From Hoeflea sp. YIM 152468 (lineage in GTDB: Bacteria > Pseudomonadota > Alphaproteobacteria > Rhizobiales > Rhizobiaceae), in NCBI RefSeq assembly GCF_029210485.1, contig NZ_JARGET010000021.1:62001-126000 (forward strand): a stretch of 64,000 nucleotides of DNA, in the 5' to 3' direction. Every line of letters starts with the position of its first letter. Positions within the stretch are counted from its first letter, which is position 1. Under the pieces are notes generated by a model. That model worked only from the letters and a program-made list of their open reading frames with translations, made no database searches and was not told where the DNA came from. Position numbers and translations under genes: made by a program. This document shows, piece by piece, positions 17,831-25,118 of the stretch.

Positions 17831-18829
17831 ATGAGCAAGACACTTACACGCCGCACGATGCTCAAGGTTGCGTCTGGTGGAATCGCCGCATCGTTTGCTG
17901 CGCCAGCCATTCTGCGTGCCCAGAGTACCTATCCGGATCGTCCGATTTCTGTTGTCGTCCCATTCGATACAGGTGGTTACAATGACCGTTTGGCCCGCGC
18001 ATTTGCACCATTCCTGCAGGAGGCGATCGGTCAACCACTGACGATTATCAATCGGGGTGGGGGTGGTGCGCTGCTTGGGCACAGCTACTTCATGCAGCAG
18101 CCTGATGACGGGTACTCCATTCTTTGCACGTCAGCAGCTCCCTATATGCCGTTGAACATCCTGACCCAGGATGCGCCTTTCAAGCTCGAAGACTTCCATA
18201 TGATCAACCTGCCGTCGCGTGACTACACGCTGATGGCGACCAGCTCCGAATCCGACATCAAGGATATCGAGGATGTGATCACGCGTCTCAAGGCTGATGC
18301 CGGCGCACTCTCGATCGGTATCCAGCCCGCTTCCGCCGATCTGGTCAACGTGATGCTGTTTGCCGACGCCAATGGCATCGATCGTGATGGGCTGCGTCTG
18401 GTGACCTATGATGGTGGTGGGCCCGCTCGCAATGCCACGGCCGGTGCCGTGGTCGATATCGGACTGGTCGGCGGCCAGGGGTTCATCCCGCTTGCCGAAA
18501 AGGTCCGCCCGCTGCTGGTGTTCGATGATTCCGCTCGTGATGGCTGGACATCGCCAACGGTGACTGAACTGAACGGTGCGGACGCGGAGTTTGTTGCCGG
18601 ATCTCAGCGTGGCTGGGGTGTGCATGCGTCTTTCGTTGAAAAGCACCCCGACCGCTACCAGACCCTTCTGTCCGCCATCGAAAGCGCAAGCAAGGATGAG
18701 GCAACAATCACCAGTTTGAAGGCCCAGGATCTTGCCACGGACTGGATCGGTCCGGAGGCCAGCAACAAGGCACTCGCCGCCACCGCCAGGGTGATGACGC
18801 AGCACATCGATCTGCTTAAGGGCACCTGA
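17831..18829 (+). CDS. Tripartite tricarboxylate transporter solute-binding protein, TctC/Bug family (copy 2)
   Basis: A 332-residue Bug/TctC binding protein with a twin-arginine signal (LTRRTMLKVASGG, cleavage near ILRAQS). Family landmarks are VVVPFDTGGYNDRLAR, where the usual PGG loop is changed to DTGGYND, and DGGGPARNATAGAVVD. The altered first loop, compared with copy 1 (APGGGTDR) and copy 3 (SPGGGSDV), suggests a different ligand. ATG 17831 follows GGAGG at 17821-17825. The gene is followed by an intrinsic terminator before tctB2. Confidence 0.92.
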   Translation: MSKTLTRRTMLKVASGGIAASFAAPAILRAQSTYPDRPISVVVPFDTGGYNDRLARAFAPFLQEAIGQPLTIINRGGGGALLGHSYFMQQPDDGYSILCTSAAPYMPLNILTQDAPFKLEDFHMINLPSRDYTLMATSSESDIKDIEDVITRLKADAGALSIGIQPASADLVNVMLFADANGIDRDGLRLVTYDGGGPARNATAGAVVDIGLVGGQGFIPLAEKVRPLLVFDDSARDGWTSPTVTELNGADAEFVAGSQRGWGVHASFVEKHPDRYQTLLSAIESASKDEATITSLKAQDLATDWIGPEASNKALAATARVMTQHIDLLKGT

Positions 18830-18848
18830 TTGCGCTAAAATCGCCATC

Positions 18849-18883
18849 AATGCCGGACCTTCTTGAGAAGGTCCGGCATTTTT
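18849..18883 (+). terminator. Intrinsic terminator/attenuator between tctC2 and tctB2
   Basis: A perfect 14-bp stem (18850-18863 with 18866-18879, two-base loop) is followed by a run of five T (18879-18883). It lies between the tctC2 stop and the tctB2 ribosome-binding site. It should end most transcripts after the binding-protein gene and let a fraction read through into tctB2-tctA2. Confidence 0.85.
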
Positions 18884-18905
18884 CCAGCCCTTGCAGGAGT
18901 GTCGA

Positions 18906-19382
18906 ATGGGTGAGCCAAGCCAACGTCGCGTTGTCATTTGGGGGCATTTGCTGCTTCTGTGTGTGGTTGCGGTTGTGATCCTCGCCTATTGGCTGGATGC
19001 GCGCGGAACTTCGTTGAAGATCAACAACCTCCTGCTTGTCCAGCCGGCTGCGATTTTCGGGCTCATCCTTGTGGCCCTTGTGCTGCCGCAGGTTTTTCCG
19101 AAAGTCCCGCGCGAAGATGTGCCTGATGCGGCTCAACGCCGAAAGGAGCTTCTTGAGGTTGGTCGGGTTGCTTTGCTCGCGGGTGCATTTGGTATTTTTG
19201 TGTTCTCGCTCGAAACCATCGGATTCGACATCGCGACCTTCGTGTTCGTTGCCGTCGGATTGTATCTTTGTGGTGAGAAGAAACTTTGGGTGGTCGGCAC
19301 CTATTCCGCCGTTTTTTCCGTGTTGGTGGTTTACGGATATCAGGCGCTTGTGCCCTATCCTTTCCCCCTTACAATTCTCTGA
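18906..19382 (+). CDS. Tripartite tricarboxylate transporter small membrane protein, TctB family (copy 2)
   Basis: A 158-residue TctB-type membrane protein with four hydrophobic segments (around WGHLLLLCVVAVVILAYW, PAAIFGLILVALVLPQVF, LLAGAFGIFVFSL and FVFVAVGLYLCG). ATG 18906 is preceded by AGGAG; the upstream start at 18891 has no such site. It is followed after 9 bp by tctA2. Confidence 0.86.
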   Translation: MGEPSQRRVVIWGHLLLLCVVAVVILAYWLDARGTSLKINNLLLVQPAAIFGLILVALVLPQVFPKVPREDVPDAAQRRKELLEVGRVALLAGAFGIFVFSLETIGFDIATFVFVAVGLYLCGEKKLWVVGTYSAVFSVLVVYGYQALVPYPFPLTIL

Positions 19383-19391
19383 GGAAGCCGG

Positions 19392-20912
19392 ATGCTTGAT
19401 TTTTCAGCCCTTGATGGTGCGTACAGCATTCTCACGTCTTCCTGGAGCGCTTGGCTTTGGCTGATACCCGGGCTCGTGATCGGGCTTGTTTTCGGGGCGA
19501 TGCCCGGAATATCCATCACCATGGCGATGGCAATCTTTTTGCCCATCACGCTCTATATGGACTTCCTGCCGGCTATCGTGTTTTTGACGTCCATTTATAC
19601 GGGTGCGGGCTTTGGCGGGTCAGTTCCGGCGGTGCTCATGAACATTCCCGGCACATCCTCTGCAGTCGCCACGACTTTTGACGGCTATCCCATGGCGAGG
19701 TCCGGCCGTCACAACCAGGCGCTGGGGGTGGCGTTGGCATCCTCCGTCATGGGCACATTGTCGTCCTACGTGCTCCTGTTGTTTCTGATTGTGCCGGTTT
19801 CCATCATCGTGCTCAAGCTCGGTCCGCTGGAGATGTTCGTCATCGCGGTCTGGGGGCTCTTGCTGCTCGGATCATTGGCTGGATCTTCCGTCTGGCGCGG
19901 GTTGTTGGCGGGGATATTCGGTGTCTTGCTCGGGACAATCGGAATGAATACCGCCGGGTTCATTCGCGGAACCATGGGCGTTCCCTGGCTGCTTGACGGG
20001 ATTCCAGCCATCCCTGCAATGATGGGGCTGCTGGCGGCAAGCCAACTCCTCAACCTCATCAACACGACCTATCTGATCGAGAACGAAGACGACCGCAAGA
20101 TCAGCTTTGCCAAGATCATCGACGGGGTGAAGTTGACCTTCAAAAGCCCGATAATCATCTTCAGAGGCGCCACCATAGGGGTCGTGATCGGGGCAATACC
20201 CGGTGTTGGCTCCTCCATTTCGAACCTGATTTCATACTCTGAAACAAAACGGAATGCGCCAGATGGCGATAGTTTTGGAACGGGCAATCCCAAGGGTGTC
20301 ATCGCCGCCGAATCGGCCAACTCCTCCTCCGAGGGGGGCGCCATGGCGACCATGTTGGCGCTTGGCATTCCCGGCGGTGGCGCAACCGCCATTCTGCTGG
20401 CGGCGTTTGCCATGCACAACATCATCGGGGGACCACAGTTCATCGCGCAGAACCGGGATATTGTCTATGCAATCATCTTTTCCAATTTTGCTCAGGCCAT
20501 TCTGCTGCTGATTGTCGGAATGGGATTTGTCTATCTGGCTGCGTCCATTGTCCGGGTTCCACTGCGCTTTTTGATACCCAGCGTGCTGGTGGTATCGACA
20601 TTCGGCTCTTATGCGATTTTGGGTTCGCTGGCGGGTCCGATCACGCTTTTCGTTTTTGCAATCCTTGGCTGGGCTATGGTGCGTTACGATTACCCGGTTG
20701 CAGCCACCGTGGTTGGCCTGCTGCTTGGCAGCCTTCTGGAACAGAACATCATCCGGACCTGGCAGATCAGCCGCGGGGATCTCGGCTATCTGCTTGAACG
20801 CCCCGGCGCCATTCTGATCCTCGTGGTCATGATAGCCTCGATCGCTTTCACCGCGCTATCGAAACGTCGTCGCAAGATTACAAGCAGCGTCACGGATCCG
20901 GCTGAATCATAG
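19392..20912 (+). CDS. Tripartite tricarboxylate transporter large membrane protein, TctA family (copy 2)
   Basis: A 506-residue TctA permease. It carries GLVFGAMPGISITMAMAIFL and GVVIGAIPGVGSSISNLISY, the two TctA repeat signatures, plus VPAVLMNIPGTSSAVATT. The ribosome-binding site GAGGA overlaps the tctB2 stop region. It completes TTT system 2 and is followed by a shared 36-bp motif and a nested palindrome before the convergent rhodanese gene. Confidence 0.94.
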   Translation: MLDFSALDGAYSILTSSWSAWLWLIPGLVIGLVFGAMPGISITMAMAIFLPITLYMDFLPAIVFLTSIYTGAGFGGSVPAVLMNIPGTSSAVATTFDGYPMARSGRHNQALGVALASSVMGTLSSYVLLLFLIVPVSIIVLKLGPLEMFVIAVWGLLLLGSLAGSSVWRGLLAGIFGVLLGTIGMNTAGFIRGTMGVPWLLDGIPAIPAMMGLLAASQLLNLINTTYLIENEDDRKISFAKIIDGVKLTFKSPIIIFRGATIGVVIGAIPGVGSSISNLISYSETKRNAPDGDSFGTGNPKGVIAAESANSSSEGGAMATMLALGIPGGGATAILLAAFAMHNIIGGPQFIAQNRDIVYAIIFSNFAQAILLLIVGMGFVYLAASIVRVPLRFLIPSVLVVSTFGSYAILGSLAGPITLFVFAILGWAMVRYDYPVAATVVGLLLGSLLEQNIIRTWQISRGDLGYLLERPGAILILVVMIASIAFTALSKRRRKITSSVTDPAES

Positions 20913-20963
20913 GCAGCCCTTTCAGATCAGCCTTGTGCCAAACCGTATAGGCAACGCTGGATT

Positions 20964-20999
20964 GATGGCACCGGAGGCCGGGTTTCCTTTCCCGCCTGC
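20964..20999 (+). repeat. 36-bp motif, copy B (downstream of tctA2)
   Basis: A near-identical match to 10180-10215, including CCGGAGGCCGGGTT. It runs into an imperfect hairpin of CCCGCCTGCA with TGCAGCGGG (20991-21013). See copy A for interpretation. Confidence 0.6.
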
Positions 21000-21087
21000 A
21001 GCGTTGCAGCGGGAATGAAGAGGCCGTCACTCCCGTGCCAGGCGCGTGTAGGCTGCGGGCAAGACAGTTCGGAGAGATAGGGTCTTG

Positions 21088-21136
21088 ATGCATGTCGCGT
21101 TCAAACGCTCTCGTTTGACTGAACACCTACATGCAT
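21088..21136. repeat. Nested palindrome, possibly a rhizobial intergenic element
   Basis: The outer arms ATGCATGT (21088-21095) and ACATGCAT (21129-21136) enclose an inner hairpin TCAAACG (21101-21107)/CGTTTGA (21112-21118) with a four-base loop. The ATGCATGTCG...ACATGCAT frame resembles palindromic intergenic elements common in Rhizobiaceae genomes. The family assignment is from memory of such elements and is tentative. Confidence 0.5.
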
Positions 21137-21217
21137 TGCTTCAAAGAGAGACGGCGGCCTTTGCGCATCCACCGGGATGCGCGGCGCTCGTCTTATGACG
21201 TATTCATGCTTCTTGTG

Positions 21218-21255
21218 AAAAAAAGCGCTGGAGAGGCTCATCACACTCTCCAGCG
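21218..21255 (-). terminator. Intrinsic terminator of the rhodanese operon
   Basis: On the minus strand a perfect 10-bp stem CGCTGGAGAG/CTCTCCAGCG (21226-21235 with 21246-21255, ten-base loop) is followed by C and seven T. It lies about 26 bp past the stop of the rhodanese gene. Confidence 0.9.
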
Positions 21256-21280
21256 GTGGGGGATGCATCAGACGAGGCCT

Positions 21281-22849
21281 TCAGGCATTCTTAAAAAGTC
21301 TGAAGGCTGATTTTTCGATCTCGTCGAGCTGTCCGATCAATCCGGTTTCCCAGGCAAGGTAGCGCCGAGATGAATCCAGGTTGCCATCATGCCGGTCATG
21401 GACAAACCAGGCGAAATCGATGGCCTCCGCCGGTTCCGGGTGGAGGGAATTTACGCTTACCTCGGCACCGGCCTTAACCAGCGCCTCGTAGCCACCGCCT
21501 ACAGTCAGGATATTGGCATGGCCAAGCTCGGCGGCGTCCTGCGCATAAATCTCCGCCGTGGCTTCAGTGTCCGCAAGGATCGCAATCATTTCCGCCTCGG
21601 TGCGCGCCAGCGTCGCTAATAGTCCGGGCCTTGTTGCCCAGATAGCTCCCTTGACGTGAGACGCGCGATAATCGGTCGAAGGCCGCATGTCGATAATCTG
21701 GACATTGGCCATTCCGAGAATATCGGAAGCGTTCACGGACCTGGTACCGCAGATCGCTGGCGGACTGACGCGGTAAGGGGCCGGCAGCGTTCGCAGCTTG
21801 TCATCGATGCGGACTATGTGCACCTCGTATGCCAACTGTCTGAGCCAAAACGCTGCAAGTGCCGAGCGAAGTCCCGTGTCGCAACACAGGATGATCCTTG
21901 AGTTTCGCACCCCAACCCACTGATCTGTCGCCTGGGCCAATTGACCCGAAGCCGCATGGGACGCGACGGCAAGGGGATCCTTCCTTGCCTCGTCCGGGGA
22001 TCGGACATCGAAAACATAAGTGGTTCGTTCGGACTCGGAAATCATCCGGCTGACATCGTCAAACGTCGCCACCGGTAGCGAGAACCTTTCGATTAGTGTG
22101 TCTGCCCGCTGCCGGGATGCGGCAAGTCCGGCGGTGTCGAGATCGGGGAGGGCACCTGGCGTATTGTTCCGTTCAAGATCGCGCCCGGACAAGGCCCACC
22201 CCTGGGTTCCATTTTCCAAGGCAGCAACGCTGCCATCAAGACCAGTCAGCATCAGCCCAATCACGCCTGTGATGCCTCGTGTGCGGCCTGCGCAGGTAAC
22301 CACGATTGGAGGCTTGTCACCAATCCTGGACATGCGATGGGCCAATTCACCATTGGGAATGCAGACGGCGCCCGGCACCCGCATCTTGCCATACTCGGAA
22401 GCGGGACGTGCATCGAATAGCGCCGGCGCCCGGCTTTCCTCTGCTGCTTGCGCGAGTTCATCCGCTGTCATCATTGTTGGCTGCCAGATGTGCTCGGCCA
22501 GTTCGCCCAGGGTTTTCGAAGGAACATTGACGCCCTGGTAGACAGGATAACCCGTCTTCTCCCATGCCGGCATGCCTCCATTGATAAAGACGACGTCGGT
22601 ATATCCCATTTGCGAAAGTCGACGACAGGCCCGTTGCGCGACGCCGTCGCCATTGTCGATCAGCAATACCGGGCAGGTCAGCCGAGGCACCAGTGAGCCA
22701 ATGTGGTGCTCGAGGATGCTGTAAGGCAGGGGAATGGCAAAGAGCGGGTGCCCCTCGACAAACTGCCCAGCCTCCCGAATATCCAGAAATGCAATTTCAT
22801 TTGCACCGTGAACCAGCGCGCGTGCGGCTTGAACGGAAATCGATTTCAT
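21281..22849 (-). CDS. Four-domain rhodanese-like sulfurtransferase
   Basis: A 522-residue protein made of four tandem rhodanese-like units. Domain 2 has an intact active-site loop with Cys186 (TCAGRTRG), and domain 3 has Cys323 (CCDTGLRS). Domain 1 has Asp-Asn-Gly-Asp-Gly where the Cys loop should be, and domain 4 also lacks a Cys. Two active and two inactive copies therefore alternate as inactive-active-active-inactive. Such proteins pass sulfane sulfur from thiosulfate, mercaptopyruvate or persulfides to thiol acceptors. The start ATG 22849 overlaps the hydrolase stop (ATGA), so the two are co-translated. Its role in an organic-acid island is unclear; detoxification or release of a sulfur-containing group is possible. 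Confidence 0.85.
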   Translation of the reverse strand: MKSISVQAARALVHGANEIAFLDIREAGQFVEGHPLFAIPLPYSILEHHIGSLVPRLTCPVLLIDNGDGVAQRACRRLSQMGYTDVVFINGGMPAWEKTGYPVYQGVNVPSKTLGELAEHIWQPTMMTADELAQAAEESRAPALFDARPASEYGKMRVPGAVCIPNGELAHRMSRIGDKPPIVVTCAGRTRGITGVIGLMLTGLDGSVAALENGTQGWALSGRDLERNNTPGALPDLDTAGLAASRQRADTLIERFSLPVATFDDVSRMISESERTTYVFDVRSPDEARKDPLAVASHAASGQLAQATDQWVGVRNSRIILCCDTGLRSALAAFWLRQLAYEVHIVRIDDKLRTLPAPYRVSPPAICGTRSVNASDILGMANVQIIDMRPSTDYRASHVKGAIWATRPGLLATLARTEAEMIAILADTEATAEIYAQDAAELGHANILTVGGGYEALVKAGAEVSVNSLHPEPAEAIDFAWFVHDRHDGNLDSSRRYLAWETGLIGQLDEIEKSAFRLFKNA

Positions 22850-23796
22850 GTTTCGTCTCCTGATCTTGGCAGAAGAACAGGCGTGTCGTGAAAGAACGAC
22901 CAGAACGCCGCATACACCAAGTCCGGTCTCTGTTCGGCGGGATAGTGACCTGTCGGGATGGCTGAGCCCTGCAGGTTATCGGCCCATTCGCCCCAGGCAT
23001 CCATTGGCTTGAAGTGGCGTCCGCAATGGCTGTTAGACCCCCAAAGCACAAGCACCGGGCAGGTGATCCGACGATTGCCGAAATCCGCCTTGTCCATGGC
23101 GAGGTCTAGGGTGACAGTCGCCCGGTAGTCCTCGCACACGGCGTGGATCTGGTCGTGGGTGGTGCACCGAACGTATTCAGCCATGGCTTCCGGCGTGAAG
23201 ATATCCAGCCCGACCCCCTTCTTGTCGAGTTTGTAATGGATATAATAGTCCAGATCAGCACCGATCAGCCGCTCGGGGAATGGCGCCTTCTGCGCCATGA
23301 AGAACCAGTGATAGGCTTCAAGTCCCCAACCCAATGTCACATTTGTGAGTACGGTGTGGGTGGGGACAATATCAAGCGCCGCTAGGTGCGTGACACGCTC
23401 AGGCTGATCAAGCGCCATCCGAAATCCGACCCGGGCGCCGCGGTCATGGCCTGCGACCGCGAATTTCTCAAAGCCGAAATGATCCATCACGTCGAACGCG
23501 TCCTCTCCCATGGATCGGAAGCTGTAGGCCGAATGGTCCTCCCGCCCATCCGGTTTGGAGCTGTCGCCATATCCCCGCAGATCCATCGCGATGACAGTGA
23601 AGCCTTGCGCCAGCGAAGGCGCTATTTTGTGCCAGCTTACAAGAGTAAGCGGATTGCCGTGGATGAGAAGAAGTGGTGGGCCTTCGCCGGCTATGGCGAC
23701 CCTGATTTCCGCGCCCCTTGTGTTCACCGTTTCCAGTCGGAACCCGTCCATAAGGGTGGAAGACGTCTTGAGAGGGGGCATTGCAACTGATGACAT
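22846..23796 (-). CDS. Alpha/beta hydrolase, fluoroacetate-dehalogenase-like
   Basis: A 316-residue alpha/beta hydrolase closely patterned on haloacetate (fluoroacetate) dehalogenases. The nucleophile is Asp118 in GHDRGARVG, the type used by dehalogenases rather than Ser. Carboxylate-binding Arg119 and Arg122, acid Asp142 in ALDIVP, the halide pocket His163-Trp164 in YHWFFMAQ and Tyr224 in CEDYRA, and the base His284 in TGHYPAE all match known enzyme positions. The oxyanion region is HGNPLT instead of the usual HGFPQ. ATG 23796 follows GGAGGA. It heads a two-gene operon with the rhodanese and diverges from the enolase-superfamily gene over an operator. It may cleave a C-halogen bond, or a related ester or C-C bond; activity needs testing. 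Confidence 0.87.
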   Translation of the reverse strand: MSSVAMPPLKTSSTLMDGFRLETVNTRGAEIRVAIAGEGPPLLLIHGNPLTLVSWHKIAPSLAQGFTVIAMDLRGYGDSSKPDGREDHSAYSFRSMGEDAFDVMDHFGFEKFAVAGHDRGARVGFRMALDQPERVTHLAALDIVPTHTVLTNVTLGWGLEAYHWFFMAQKAPFPERLIGADLDYYIHYKLDKKGVGLDIFTPEAMAEYVRCTTHDQIHAVCEDYRATVTLDLAMDKADFGNRRITCPVLVLWGSNSHCGRHFKPMDAWGEWADNLQGSAIPTGHYPAEQRPDLVYAAFWSFFHDTPVLLPRSGDET

Positions 23797-23818
23797 ATCG
23801 ATTCCTCCATTTTGTAAA

Positions 23819-23847
23819 TTGTCTACAATACAAACTCATGATATACA
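23819..23847 (+). promoter_or_regulatory. Predicted divergent promoter/operator (hydrolase and enolase genes)
   Basis: The exact palindrome TTGTCTACAA (23819-23828, flanked A..T) overlaps a -35 TTGTCT with a 17-bp spacer to TATACA (23842-23847), forming a promoter for the enolase-superfamily gene. It lies 23 bp upstream of the hydrolase ATG on the other strand, so one bound dimer could control both directions. Confidence 0.55.
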
Positions 23848-23900
23848 ATTCGGGAGCGGAAGATCTGCCCAGTTTGAGAGATGTTATGAGGAGTACGGCC

Positions 23901-25010
23901 ATGATAATCAAAGATATTCGAGCCAGCTTGCACGGATTTTCGATAACCATTCCTTTGCTGGACGGCCGTGTCGAAGGCTATGGCAGAGCTGAGCAGACGC
24001 ATTTTGTTTTCTGCCAGGTGGAGACCGATGACGGCACAATCGGCTTCGGTCTGACGGGTCACTTTCTGGCAAGATCGGTCATCACGGCACTGCACGAGCA
24101 TATTCTTCCCGTGGTCAAGGGGATGGACGTGCGTGACGTGGAAAAAATCCATCAGCGCATATGGCAAAAGCTCAATCCACGAGCCATGTCAGGCGTGATA
24201 TCCATGGCGTTGTCGTGCCTGGATATCGCGCTTTGGGATATTGCAGGCAAGCAGTCAGGCCGCAGTATAGCGGCCCTGTTGGGCAATGCACGCGACAGAA
24301 TTCCGGCCTATGTAACCTTCGGATTCCCTCAATACGACATTGATCAGCTGGCTGAGGCGGCTCGTCTACATGTCGCCAATGGCTTTACGGCATTGAAGTC
24401 GGTCGTCGCGGTGGACAACGGTGGATGGCGCGAAGATGCCAGGCGAATCAAGGCTATTCGCGATGCTGTCGGCCCGGACATCGACATCATGATTGACGCC
24501 AACTATCTCTTCAATCCGGTGGAAGCGGCCTGTCTGTGCCGTGAAATCGAGGAATGCCGCATCACCTGGTTCGAGGAACCGGTCACGCAAAACGATGCCC
24601 GCGCCCTTGGCGATCTGCGCCGGTCGACCCGGATTCCCATTGCTGCCGGGCAGATGGAAGGTCATCGCTGGCGCCACCGAGAGTTCATCGAGCATCAATC
24701 TGTTGATATTCTGCAGCCGAATGTGACCTATTGCGGTGGCTTCACCGAAGCCCGAAAAATCGCCCACATGGCTCAAATCTACAATATGCCCATTGCTAAC
24801 GGCGGCGGTTGGCCGCTGTTCAACATGCACCTGCTGGCAGGCATGATGAACGGCTGGATTGCCGAGTGGCATCTCGGCATGGTTGCCGTTGGAGAGACGC
24901 TGTTTACCGATGCTCCCAAGCCCGTCAATGGCTGGCTCGATATCCCCGATCGCCCCGGGCTGGGCCTGACGCTGAACGAAGACGCCTTCAGGGAGACATT
25001 GGTCAAGTAA
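23901..25010 (+). CDS. Enolase-superfamily protein with an altered active site
   Basis: A 369-residue member of the mandelate-racemase/muconate-lactonizing group: N-terminal capping domain, then a (beta/alpha)7beta barrel. Metal ligands Asp199 (MIDANY) and Glu225 (WFEEP) are present. Several catalytic positions are unusual: the KxK pair reads Lys166-Ser-Val, the third metal-ligand position is Gln251 in IAAGQME instead of Glu, and the PHG-type His is replaced by Asn300 in IANGGG. ATG 23901 has AGGAG eight bases upstream; earlier in-frame starts lack this. It stands alone between an operator and TTT system 3. It may be a dehydratase or racemase with modified chemistry, or a non-canonical isomerase. 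Confidence 0.85.
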   Translation: MIIKDIRASLHGFSITIPLLDGRVEGYGRAEQTHFVFCQVETDDGTIGFGLTGHFLARSVITALHEHILPVVKGMDVRDVEKIHQRIWQKLNPRAMSGVISMALSCLDIALWDIAGKQSGRSIAALLGNARDRIPAYVTFGFPQYDIDQLAEAARLHVANGFTALKSVVAVDNGGWREDARRIKAIRDAVGPDIDIMIDANYLFNPVEAACLCREIEECRITWFEEPVTQNDARALGDLRRSTRIPIAAGQMEGHRWRHREFIEHQSVDILQPNVTYCGGFTEARKIAHMAQIYNMPIANGGGWPLFNMHLLAGMMNGWIAEWHLGMVAVGETLFTDAPKPVNGWLDIPDRPGLGLTLNEDAFRETLVK

Positions 25011-25028
25011 AGCGGTGATTCCGTCCAA

Positions 25029-25061
25029 ATTGTTGACAATCTTCAAAATGCGCTTCAAGAT
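25029..25061 (+). promoter_or_regulatory. Predicted tctC3 promoter with overlapping GntR-type operator
   Basis: ATTGTTGACAAT (25029-25040) contains the exact TTGT-N2-ACAA palindrome and the -35 box TTGACA (25033-25038). CAAGAT, 17 bp further on (25056-25061), is a weak -10. The layout is the same as at tctC2. It would drive the eight-gene operon ending at 34218. Confidence 0.5.
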
Positions 25062-25118
25062 CGATCGGGTAATCGAACTTGGCTCAATCAGTCTTAAATT
25101 CTCGGGAGGAAACACTTG

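Larger units (their letters stand above)
20913..21280. other. Convergent intergenic region rich in palindromes
   Basis: This 368-bp stretch lies between tctA2 (plus) and the rhodanese gene (minus). It holds the 36-bp motif copy B, a nested palindrome (21088-21136), an 8-bp hairpin GCGCATCC/GGATGCGC (21163-21182) and the rhodanese terminator. No gene is seen. Confidence 0.6.
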
